DNA of 64,000 nt from Sipunculus nudus. Taxonomy: Eukaryota; Annelida; Sipuncula; Golfingiida; Sipunculidae. Position 1 is the stretch's first letter. Each line of letters starts with the position of its first letter. The stretch covers positions 70,860,659 to 70,924,658 of the forward strand of contig CM049313.1 in the NCBI GenBank assembly GCA_026874595.1, read 5' to 3'. Below the pieces are notes generated by a model. That model worked only from the letters and a program-made list of their open reading frames with translations. It ran no database searches and was not told the origin of the DNA. The position numbers and the translations under genes are program-made. Shown one piece after another: positions 46,501 to 55,973 of this stretch.

Positions 46501-46904
46501 AGGAAGGTCAGCGTGTTCTGGGGGAGGGAGGGCCAGGTGTTTTCCTAGAGCTCGCGTCCTGACACACAAGCCCAGATTCCGGCCGCCCGTAGCACGCTGG
46601 AACCACCGGCATCAGCTCTCGGGGAGCTGCTGAAATTATTGAACAGGCGTATTGGTACAGCAAGGACTGCAAGGTTTGACAGCAAAGACAGAGCCGCCCG
46701 CCAGGCTGAGCCAGCAGAACAATAAGACGCTTGGTGGATGTGTTGGTGTTGTATTGATGAGGTTCCGGCGACCTTGTGAAGGCACAGATCGGGTGATGCT
46801 TCAGTTGTTGCGTTAAGAGTCCCGTCTCTGGGCTCCTTCCCCATTCAGGCGTGCGGCGTAATGTCGGAGAGGTTTTCCTAGCACGGGTTGTACCGCGGGG
46901 AGGC
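46501..46904 (+). promoter_or_regulatory. GC-rich segment, possible promoter and 5' leader of the exon at 46,905
   Basis: This stretch is markedly GC- and CpG-richer than the surroundings and non-repetitive, and it ends at an ATG with strong context. It includes a six-codon upstream frame (ATGTCGGAGAGG..., 46,861-46,881). Long frames are open on both strands, including one of 140 codons without ATG on the minus strand, as expected from GC richness. No TATA box is visible. Confidence 0.3.
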
Positions 46905-46946
46905 ATGGGGGACGGGAAAGGGCCACACAAGGGACAAGATGACGAG
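46905..46946 (+). CDS. Candidate alternative first coding exon (MGDGKGPHKGQDDE)
   Basis: The ATG at 46,905 has a strong context (G at -3, G at +4). Fourteen codons, MGDGKGPHKGQDDE, run to the donor GAG|GTAAAC at 46,946/46,947, leaving phase 0. The exon is about 60% G+C and ends a 400-base GC-rich segment that would serve as leader and promoter. The peptide is hydrophilic, with no signal sequence. It shares strand, phase and the MGD start with the candidate at 25,685, and strand and phase with 54,487. The acidic DDE before the junction faintly recalls alternative first exons of SLC4 bicarbonate transporters, but that is only a guess without downstream exons. Confidence 0.3.
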
Positions 46947-47113
46947 GTAAACCACCTTTTTATTCTTTCATATTTTCGTGACCTTTAATAATAACGTAAC
47001 CCAGTGCCGAGAGAATTTTGTTTCCGGTCAGTTACACTAGTGTCCGTTAATAACACGTGTCCGTGCAATGCGTGTTGATATTGATGTGTATCGGACTCTG
47101 AATCAGATAATTC

Positions 47114-47450
47114 CAGGGGCTTAGCCAAGCACGGACCCCGGTACTGCCAGTCTTCCAGGAAGTTCAGTTAGTCTAATAATGATAAAATTTTCTGAAACAC
47201 ATTCATAAAAAAATTCCTGTCACTGATATTCGTAGATTTGGGACTTATTTCAATATAAATGATTGCACATGCAGAAAATAATGTATTGTTTAATGATAAT
47301 TCTACATTTCAATAGGTTGATTTGATCCTAAAAATATTTATTAATCTTATATATATATAATTTATTAATATTATATATATATATATGCATCAAATGCCTT
47401 TGCCAAATAAATCGGCCCCCTCCCCTCCCACAATCTTGGCTACACCCCTG
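47114..47450 (+). mobile_element. hAT-like non-autonomous element, copy 2 (both termini present)
   Basis: The left end CAGGGGCTTAGCCAAG and right end CTTGGCTACACCCCTG are inverted repeats matching at 14 of 16 positions. The inside aligns with 4,800-4,960 (GCACATGCAGAAAATAATG, TGATAATTCTACATT), followed by a TA-rich part and a C-rich stretch (GGCCCCCTCCCCTCCC). No clear 8-bp target duplication remains (GATAATTC before, AATTAATT after). The 337-base element has no transposase frame, so it would need one supplied in trans. A minus frame at 47,328-47,729 runs across its right half and is not a gene. Confidence 0.7.
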
Positions 47451-50400
47451 AATTAATTCATACTGTTTCCCTGGTTGTGAGAGCAGATGCATCGGTTGTC
47501 TTTTGGAATCATCCGGTGTTTTATTCTGCCTTGTGCAGAACACCTTGGTACTTATAAAGCTGAATATAAATGGATGTTGATATGTTCCGGCGTGGAAACA
47601 GGTTTGTACTGGAATGCTTTCACAGAACATCAAGTCATGAATTGATAAGAACGTGAATTGATAAGTTCTGACACTTCCATTCTGAGATTGTAAATATGGA
47701 GAATGGAAGTCATAAACTAGATTACACACTTACACCTGTTCCATTTATAGAGAGAACCTGTCATAAACTAGATTACAGTTTTGGAGTGGTTGTCGTTAAC
47801 AAGTGTTTTGCATTATTTTTATCAATTTTCGCAAAAAAATAATGTCCTATTAACTCAGTTTGATGTACTTACTACAGCTGTTATAATAATATAAATAGTA
47901 TGCTTTAAAATGAAGGGAATATCATTGAATATTATATTTCGATGAATTAGGTCAAAGTGTACTGTAGGTATACACGGAATCGAGCATTACGTGAACGTTT
48001 GTTCAAGTAATGGAAAACTACTGTTTTCAGAATGGCATTAGATTATTATAATTTGATTATTTATGAAACCTGTTATATATAACTGTTACACTACGGGTTG
48101 TTATAACAGTAATTCCCTCAGGCCTGTCAGTCAGAAAACCAGCAGACGGATGTATTGGAAGCCATGTTCATCGGAGCAAAGATACCACAAATCGTGTAAT
48201 CCAGAACTAACTGTGGTAAACCATTATGTTATTAAAACCTTTCTATACCCAAGCTTCTAATTACAACACGAGGAATGCCTGGAAAGGAATTAAATCTATT
48301 TACCTGGTGCCATAACGTTCACCAAAGATAACATTTCTTTCAGACGAAGACCAATTGTCTCTTAAGAGAATGTCAAATGTAAATTATTCTTAATGACGGG
48401 AATTAATATTTAGAAGTGCCAACAACATTAAACGTTTTTCTGACTTATATGCTCAGATTATCTTATGGATGTCATTTTATATAGAAACACAAGACAGTTA
48501 AAGTACAGCTTGGTTTTAAAACAGAACTGGACTAACTGCGTCAGCCAATGCTCTTAACCTAAAGCTACGAACGTATTGTTGCTGTATTATTTGCCGATTT
48601 TACATACCTACCGTCTTATATATACAGCTGATTATTTTTATGGCATCATCAATTATATATTTTAGATAACATCCACTGTACACGTCCTTGCTCCTTCCGG
48701 CACGATTTGATGCATATGTAAATATTCAATTGTTGACGGCAGTTGCTTCCATATCAAATAATGGTTCTCTTACCATTTGCTCTCAATAATGATACCTTTT
48801 GATATACTGTTAAACTGTACTTTTCTATTTTGTATTTCTTGAAACTGCATAAAGTAATGTTCATACATCTATATCCCTGTATTGTTCAAAATACAAGAAA
48901 AAAATAAAAATTTATATAATAAAACTTTATAAACGTTACTTTCCTATTTTGCATTTCACATAATTGTAATAATCTAATTGCCGTACATCTATGTCCTTGA
49001 TTAGCGGAACAAACAAGATAATTTATTAAATAGACTGACCGAGCTCTAGGGCATTATTATATTTTAAAATCTTTACAATCTGGGAGCTGGGATAACATTT
49101 CACATGATTATTGGAAAGTTTAAATTATGTCATTGACCAAGACTTTTCGAAAAGTGAAGCCACATTAACTTTCAAAGCACGGGAGATGAAGCATTTATGT
49201 TAAATATCCTGTAATTATACCAAGGTTGCCATTACATTAAGTGATTTGATCTTATGCCCTATTTCTACATGTCAGCAATATCCCATTCATGTTACGTCGC
49301 TGCTGAAAGATATCGCGGTATTTTTACAGAGTACTGCTTATTAAACATTAAAACGGTTACAATCTATATGCTTATTTGTAATATACACTATGACATCATA
49401 TATCCTTGAGCAATTCACTAAAGTATATGTTTACAACATAACCTAAAATACGCATTTTTGTCCCTCTTTTTTTCCTGCTTTCGTCCTACTATTTCCTTAT
49501 TTCCAGTCTCATATTTGTCCTACCTTTTCGCAGTGGTAGCTTGAGAGCCTAGTGTTAGAGCAGAAGTTCATCTTGACGGATTTACACATTAAGCCACACA
49601 TAAAAATTCTGCGGATTCGCTGCTACCTTTTGTTCATGGAATTCTGTTTTGCAATTGAGGAACATATTCTTTGTAAGGGTGTCAGTTTGTACTCTGGGCT
49701 CGTCTCCTATAGGGAATTCTGAATAGTATAAAAATGGACAAAATTATATGTTGATTATATGCAGTATTTCGAGAACTGAAGGAAAATCTGGGTATTTTTC
49801 CTATCACGTTTGCAAATTTCCACGGTATGTGTTTTGACTAGTTATTTAAAACTAATCGCTCGCTCGCCCCATATTTGTTTTGTCTGGGAGTCCGTAGAAC
49901 AATTATGTCCTTTGTTTTGATTCAGCTAAAGGTTGAACCATAAGGATAATAAAAGCTATAACGCTATACGGGAGACATGATATAATGCCTTGTTCGACAA
50001 CATGTCAAACTAACACCATTTACCCATTTCTGCCTGTGAGGTTCAGCCAAAGGTGGACACTGATGCTGTTGAGAGCAGTAATATTCCTTTGTTTACGCTG
50101 ATAATTTTTCGCGACTTTCAGTTTTCCAAAGGCGTTGTATAAACGTCGGTTTGTAGTTGATTACTCCTGGGGCTCACAAAACCTGTTTTGTTTGTTGCAG
50201 CAATCACTCGTCTAGTCACCCGGTGTCACGCAGTCACTGAGCGTTCACATGATTTACTCAGCGACATATGTTCTGTACACGACAGCACAGCCATTATATC
50301 ATTTAGCTTTGGTTCCGCCATGATTAATAGACAGCCTGGTAGTCACACTATCTCATCAGGACAATAATCTTTGACCAACAGATAGGATTGTATCAACTCA

Positions 50401-51345
50401 TTAAAAGATCAGTCTTGAAAGTGATCATTTCCTATGGCAATGTAACACTTTTTTAAAATTGGTATATTGGTATTTTTCATAGGAAAGGTTGAAATTAATT
50501 TTTAGCATTGTTTCCTTGAGGCGGTAATTAAAAAAATTAATTATAAAAATTTCATTTTGGCATTTCAGGTAAGCTGTAGAAGCCTATTACGATAAAAACC
50601 CCTCTTCTCTACTGAAGCAGTCAGCATGTTACATAAGCTCCATTCTATTCTGGCGAGACCGCAGTTAATTGTTTGTTGTATGTGTTAAATGTTATTGCAT
50701 GAACAATTGGGCCCTGTTATTAAAATTAAGGACGATTCCTATATGTACTCCCAGTTTTGTCTCCCTGGATTTTGCGTTTGTGCATACACATTATTTTGAC
50801 TTAGATAACGGCTGATGTTATGTTAAAATTTAACATACTAAGTAGTGTATTTTATGATGTTTTTGTAGGAGGTATAACTCCTTACATAGTGAGACGTGGC
50901 GTTATCCCGCTCATCCCCTATCTAAATCTGTTCAGCGGTGCATTCCGGGCCTGACAGATCACGGTAGCTCATGGTTGTGGTCACGAGCTGACATTCCATA
51001 AACAGGTTACATTCATACAACATCGTGGACGAGGGAAGCAAAGATTGATCTGCAGGCACTCACGCATACTAGGGACGGAACGACTGAAAAACAGTTTTAT
51101 TTGGTGCACATAATACACAGAAAAGGTCAAATAAGTTTTATTTAATACCATGACACACGCAACTTGGAAGCCTCGATCATTATACACGTTAACATAGGAC
51201 CCATGCCTCTTTAATATTGCCTTCAATGGAGTAAGCAGGTGCTTTCAGGCCGTACCCGACAAGAATAAAAAAAGGAAGACATATAGGATATTTCAGGAAA
51301 TTTTCATAAATGCTCGGTTAAAAAGGAAGATCTTATATAGCCACC
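47451..51345. other. Long AT-rich stretch without recognisable genes
   Basis: No arrays, SINE copies or motifs stand out. Frames at 48,063-48,260 and 50,981-51,226 (minus) are unrecognised. Confidence 0.5.
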
Positions 51346-51564
51346 ATGATGTCATATATCATTATATATTTCCATCGAAGTAATATATTCACTCTAAACG
51401 GTTCAGAATTTTTTATTTTCCATTCTTTATGCGCGACCCTGGTTGAGGGTCGCGTTGCAGATGATTTTTCTTATGTAGCTTATGTAGCGTGCATGACTGA
51501 TTCGGAGTCCGTCTCAGTCATGCTGGAGGACAAGGTTTCTCAAAGACATTATGGTAAAATTTAG
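51346..51564 (+). CDS. Hypothetical 72-codon open frame with ideal start context
   Basis: GCCACC precedes the ATG at 51,346, matching the Kozak consensus exactly. The frame begins MMSYIIIYFHRSNIFTLNG, continues through an acidic, coding-looking part (VEGRVADDFSYVAYVACM) and ends at TAG. An 8-bp stem-loop (CGCGACCC/GGGTCGCG) lies inside it. No family is recognised. The start is hydrophobic and AT-rich and does not look like a clean signal peptide. A weak donor near the end (ATG|GTAAAA) would give phase 1. Confidence 0.18.
   Translation: MMSYIIIYFHRSNIFTLNGSEFFIFHSLCATLVEGRVADDFSYVAYVACMTDSESVSVMLEDKVSQRHYGKI
51432..51454. other. 8-bp GC-rich stem-loop
   Basis: CGCGACCC pairs with GGGTCGCG around a seven-base loop (TGGTTGA). 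Confidence 0.65.
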
Positions 51565-52084
51565 GTAGCACACGTTTCCGGTATATCCTGATCTGGATCG
51601 AAATGAACATGGTTCTTGTCTCCTTATATCAAGGCAGGGTTAAACTCAGTAGTGGGACTCTCTGATTCTACATTTTTTTCAAACAATATGTTCCAAACGA
51701 TTTTTTTGTTTATTTTTCAATCATAGTTGTTCAAGTCAAGGTCCTCGTCACCTCTTTAAAAAAATCCGTTTTCAATACTGCATCTTTTTCTTTTTTTTCC
51801 ATATTATTTTTTTGATGGTATGAGGACGAGTGATGACTGCATGTAATCAGTGGGCGTAATTTCCCCGACCAGACATTAATTTGACAGGCTGATTCATCTT
51901 CCATAGTACAAGTCTATTAATGAAAGTTCAGGGCCCCCCTGGCAGCCCTCGTCGGCTTTTATGCTGCCATTGCTTCAGAAGTCAGACCCGGTAGGATAAA
52001 AAGCAAAATGTAATTTAGCGAAAGGCATCATTAGGTTAGGGCCAGGAAGCGACGCATATACTGCCGCATATATTTAATCTGAGA
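51565..52084. other. Unique AT-rich sequence, nothing seen
   Basis: Pyrimidine-rich patches only. Confidence 0.5.
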
Positions 52085-52240
52085 ATGAGACCTATGATAT
52101 AAAAGAGTGCATGTTACTTTGTATCTCAGCCAGCACTCTCCGTTGTTGTTTGGCGGAAGTGCAGGACCGTTCGGTACTCGGTGTTTAACTTGGTCCAGGC
52201 CGTGACTTAAATAAATTGCTGACTTTTATTGATGGTAGGG
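52085..52240 (+). promoter_or_regulatory. Candidate TATA promoter or short LTR-like segment
   Basis: GATATAAAAGAGTG at about 52,097-52,110 is a good TATA box. About 30 bases on, GTATCTCAGCCAGCACTC could hold the start. The sequence is GC-richer from there, and AATAAA follows at about 52,209. Promoter and poly(A) signal only 110 bases apart is an LTR-like arrangement, but no termini are clear. It may equally be a promoter for a non-coding leader. Confidence 0.3.
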
Positions 52241-52893
52241 TTTTCTGCCTCCAGTGTCGAAGATCTATACGACACCCATATTGACGACCTAATTGTCATT
52301 CTATGACATGTTCACAGATCAGAATACGCTATCTACGGTTCAGTAATCAAATAATTCCCCTCTCGCCCCATCTATCAATCCGGGAGGCGATTCCTTGTAA
52401 TTGAATGTGTTCTCTGGATATAGAGGTGTGCATTTAACCCTTTACCAACTATTTATGGATAACAAATAAACATCAAAACTAACAGGAAGTGTAAATGTGC
52501 TGGGGTGCGGACGGACAATATTCAATAGCAGTACAGCTGATACAACCAAAGGTCCAATGATTACAGGCTTAGAGGAAGCCTATTTTGCTGAGTGTGACAT
52601 GACTTTATTCAAACTCGGCTATTCAACTACCCTTTCTATACCCTTTGTAATCAATTAACGAACTGTTCGTAAATTTCTTATTACGTCTCTGTGATGGATG
52701 TAAGAGCTTATCTGTCTTTACAAGCTGTTAGTAAACACGGAACATTCGCAAACGTTGACAAACAGAAAAGCCTACGCTCTTTACACAGCGCTTTACCTAT
52801 AGGCCTACTACCTATACCGCACGCGCTGTTTGTTATGACCTCGTATCCTGAATTGCTACACCAAAGGGGAGGACTGTATTTTTGTCCAATCAG
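52241..52893. other. Unique sequence, no certain gene
   Basis: Overlapping frames on both strands at 52,691-52,953 are unrecognised. Confidence 0.4.
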
Positions 52894-53073
52894 ATGAGAC
52901 CTGGTGCTGGAAGACGCAGCCAAGCGAGGATACACGGAGCAAATGTTGTTCATTTCGTTATGAGTGACAGCTCATCGCCCCGTTCACCGTCTGAACACGC
53001 CACAGGCTCAGAAAGAATGGCCCCAGACGTGGTTTGCCTTGGGCACATAGGATGCCCGGCCGGTGAGCTGTAA
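52894..53073 (+). CDS. Hypothetical frame or alternative first exon (contains MSDSSSPRSPSEHATG)
   Basis: The frame opens at ATG 52,894 and ends at TAA 53,073 (59 codons). An internal methionine starts a typical disordered N-terminus, MSDSSSPRSPSEHATGSERM. Near the end, GCCG|GTGAGC (about 53,060) is a plausible donor that would leave phase 1, unlike the phase-0 candidates at 25,685, 46,905 and 54,487. The composition is GC-richer than the flanks and the serine-proline start looks like real coding sequence. No domain is visible. If spliced, it may be a separate first exon; if not, a small unrecognised protein. Confidence 0.22.
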   Translation: MRPGAGRRSQARIHGANVVHFVMSDSSSPRSPSEHATGSERMAPDVVCLGHIGCPAGEL

Positions 53074-54374
53074 TTCAAACGAAACGTAACAACAAAAGCT
53101 GCATGCACACCTCGCTGGCTGGTTTCAGTTCTGCAGACAATATATACATGGCTACGCTAACACAGTCATAATGTCATAATCGAATCGGTCGATGATGCGA
53201 GAATGCAGAGCGAGCAATTAAAATTCGACCATAAACTGTCATCAAGCGGCGCTTGAAGCGCAGCTTTGGGCGGAGTCAGGATGCCTGTCGAGTGTTTGTT
53301 TATTGGCATCTGGTTGGCTGCTCGTCACATCATACGCACGTTTTTTTTTTTCAGCGGACAACGAACCGCCATCTGGTGTCTAAATGTATCATAAACGGTC
53401 AAAGCAGGCAGCGTGAAAATCAGTTGCTTCTTCAGAAGCGCAAGATTTCCGCTGCCTCGGGAGCGTAAGAAAAGCCATGTCACCTGTGGGTAGTTGTGCG
53501 GATGTTGAAAGGTCTTTATTTGCAGAACGCTTAAATTTTGCAAAAGCTTGTTAGTCTGTCTTGCCGCCAGATGTCCTCGCTGAATGTTTATTATGATGGC
53601 CGGACATCTACAACCTATATGAGGTGGAATCGGGGGGTTCTGGCCTAATTTTCATAAACGTTTCAAGGGAAGATCTTTAGCGAGACGACGTCAAATATCG
53701 GAAAAGGTCCCTTTGAAAACAACTGATAAACCATCTTAGTAACAGCTATAAAAGTGAGTGGTAATTAATACAACTGTTACTGTATGATTGAGAAAAAAAT
53801 ATATTATTTTGACTCCATTATATTATTTGTGTGAACATGTTTATATTGTATGCTACTTTTGCAAATTTTTTTCAATAGACATGGCCATAGCGGTCGGTGA
53901 TGACGAGTACATTAAGTAAAAGGTTCAGGGAAACTAAATAGAAAAATATTAGTTTTACATGTAACTTTTAAAGATGTTAAGGAATATTGCCACTCTATAG
54001 AAATATGCAGTTATGCTGCATGATACTCATTCGTTATAATTGAATTTGATTAGGTAATAGAGTAAACAGGGAGCTAGAGATTCGAATTCATCCAGGTCTT
54101 TACGGTTATTGACCTAATTTTCCGACCTGGAAAAACTTTCCGGCCTTCCCCTATCTGGTATCAGATGTGGGAGAAATTTAAACCACTAAACTGTACCACC
54201 AGCATCTGAACACATACACAGGCATGGTAATAAATTAGCCCAGAACGGCCATATTAAAAGTTCTGCTGGTCGAGCGCCACCCAGGTCAATTGTGATCTTA
54301 GAACAAAAACAAAAAGTATCAAAACAGATATAACGTGACATTTGAGTTTCTTAGGGATACGCAGTTATTGCAAG
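53074..54374. other. Unique sequence, nothing certain
   Basis: Overlapping frames at 53,253-53,543 on both strands are unrecognised. A tRNA-like B box (GAGATTCGAATTC) near 54,076 and an A-box-like segment on the other strand near 54,200 may be scraps of a SINE. Confidence 0.35.
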
Positions 54375-54428
54375 ATGTCGTCTTTTGCCGGTCATGGTGC
54401 AGCAGGATCTGAGCGGGTGCCAGTCTAG
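54375..54428 (+). CDS. Possible upstream frame in the leader of the 54,487 exon
   Basis: ATGTCGTCTTTTGCCGG opens 17 codons, MSSFAGHGAAGSERVPV, then TAG. It lies about 60 bases before the candidate start at 54,487. It would be an upstream frame if a transcript starts before 54,375. There is no other support. Confidence 0.12.
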   Translation: MSSFAGHGAAGSERVPV

Positions 54429-54486
54429 TCGCAACACTTTACGGTGTTGAAAGTGTTAGCTGCAGGACTAATGTCTGACTGACACA

Positions 54487-54558
54487 ATGTCTTTTGTAAA
54501 ATCTTCGGCGACTGAAAGACGAGGTGCAATAAAGCCTGCCCCGTTTAACACTATAGAG
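54487..54558 (+). CDS. Candidate first coding exon (MSFVKSSATERRGAIK...)
   Basis: The ATG at 54,487 is the first in frame after a TAA at 54,469-54,471. Twenty-four codons follow, MSFVKSSATERRGAIK then PAPFNTIE, to a consensus donor GAG|GTAAGC at 54,558/54,559, leaving phase 0. The exon has balanced codons and no repeats, and is GC-richer than the AT-rich intron-like sequence after it. Read through the donor, the frame continues for another 78 codons with poorer composition, so the splice is the better reading. The product is a hydrophilic, basic N-terminus without signal peptide. It is the best exon candidate in the window. The gene identity is unknown because the following exons are outside or unrecognised. 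Confidence 0.35.
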
Positions 54559-55914
54559 GTAAGCAAACATACTATTTTATCAGTTTTACAGGATTGCTTT
54601 TCCCGCAAACCTCGGCTTATAAACAAAATCTATCCGCGATCTGTTAATAATCTTCTGGGTAGGAGGGTCTTTTCCTATTTTAAAACTTCCACTGAGAGAA
54701 TCGAACAAAATTTCACATGGATAATTGTTGTTTGTTTAAAAAGTATCTGTGTTTTTAAACTGAGATTTGGAAATCAGATACAACACTTTAAGTAAGGATC
54801 GACATTTGCAGAAAAGAAGCACTCGCGCTGAGAGCATTTATTTATTTTTTATTTTCAAAAAAAGGTAAATGAATAGGTCAACTATTTACAAACAACGTGA
54901 ATAAAACAATCAGGAAATACCTGTGTTGGTATGTCATGTAATGCTTATTATAAAATATATTGCGCACGCAATAACATATGGCCCACACGATATTTATATT
55001 CTCCACGGGCGAGTGGGAGAGCGGTAATGTCGAACCCTGACTTAAATGTTGTGGTTATGGAACTAAACATATAGTATGTAGTAGTGTATTAACACTTAAT
55101 ATTTACAAACTATCCATTGATTTATCGTCCTCAGGTGGTCCACAGTGACAGACTAACATTGGCCCCGCCACTCCCGAAACATCTGTTGATAACTCCATCA
55201 ATACAGCAGGTGCTCGCTACCATCATCATTTAAAGTCCAAACAAAATAATGAGATGACTAAACACTAGTGGTAGGCAAAACCATAATCGGTGTTTGGAAA
55301 ACAAAAACGACCGATGATCGATTTTTAATCGATTATTTAACGTACTTTCTAGATAACCTTGATATCTGTTGCATATGAGTAGGCCTCTATCTAAAATATT
55401 GAGCCCAATATATACTATATAGTGTGACATGTACATACGCATTCATTATGAAACCATCAGTCAATCCGCATCCATGTTGACTTGACGATTGTTAGCTGCG
55501 CAAGGTTCCGTAACTTCGTTACTTTGCGTTCGTATATCTCTGACAGAATTAGATTCTTTGCATGTGCATACATAATCGTTTTTAATTGATTATTCAAAAA
55601 CGCAATCGTTCTAATCAGTTTTGAAGAAAAAAATCAACCAATCATCGATTTAATTGACCAATCGGCACACCACTACTAAATACCTGCATTGAATCAGTAT
55701 AAATGATGAACACCAATCCTGTCATATCGGTTTGGGTCATAGCGGTAGCTCCACGACTCCATCCATTAACTTACAAATAATGTTGTTGAGTTGGTGGTCG
55801 GAGATGTTTCAAGATATATAACTTTAATATTCGCAATAGGAACAGAGTTATCCTTTCGTTTTATTCACAAATGTAGGTCCAGCTATAACATACCGCATTG
55901 AATACTTTCATGTC

Positions 55915-55917
<3 letters not shown>
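54559..55917. other. AT-rich sequence, intron-like if the 54,487 exon is real
   Basis: An imperfect palindromic set of ATCGATT/AATCGAT strings lies at 55,316-55,335 and 55,643-55,662. No gene seen. Confidence 0.45.

Positions 55918-55968
<51 letters not shown>
55918..55968. repeat. (TA)n microsatellite
   Basis: About 25 uninterrupted TA dinucleotides. Confidence 0.97.

Positions 55969-55973
<5 letters not shown>

Noticed and set aside
46508-46930. 140-codon minus-strand frame
   Set aside because: It starts at GTG, lies in GC-rich sequence where stops are rare, and competes with the plus-strand exon candidate. The translation has no recognisable domain.
47328-47729. 133-codon minus-strand frame
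   Set aside because: It starts at GTG and its last third is hAT-like element and TA repeat.
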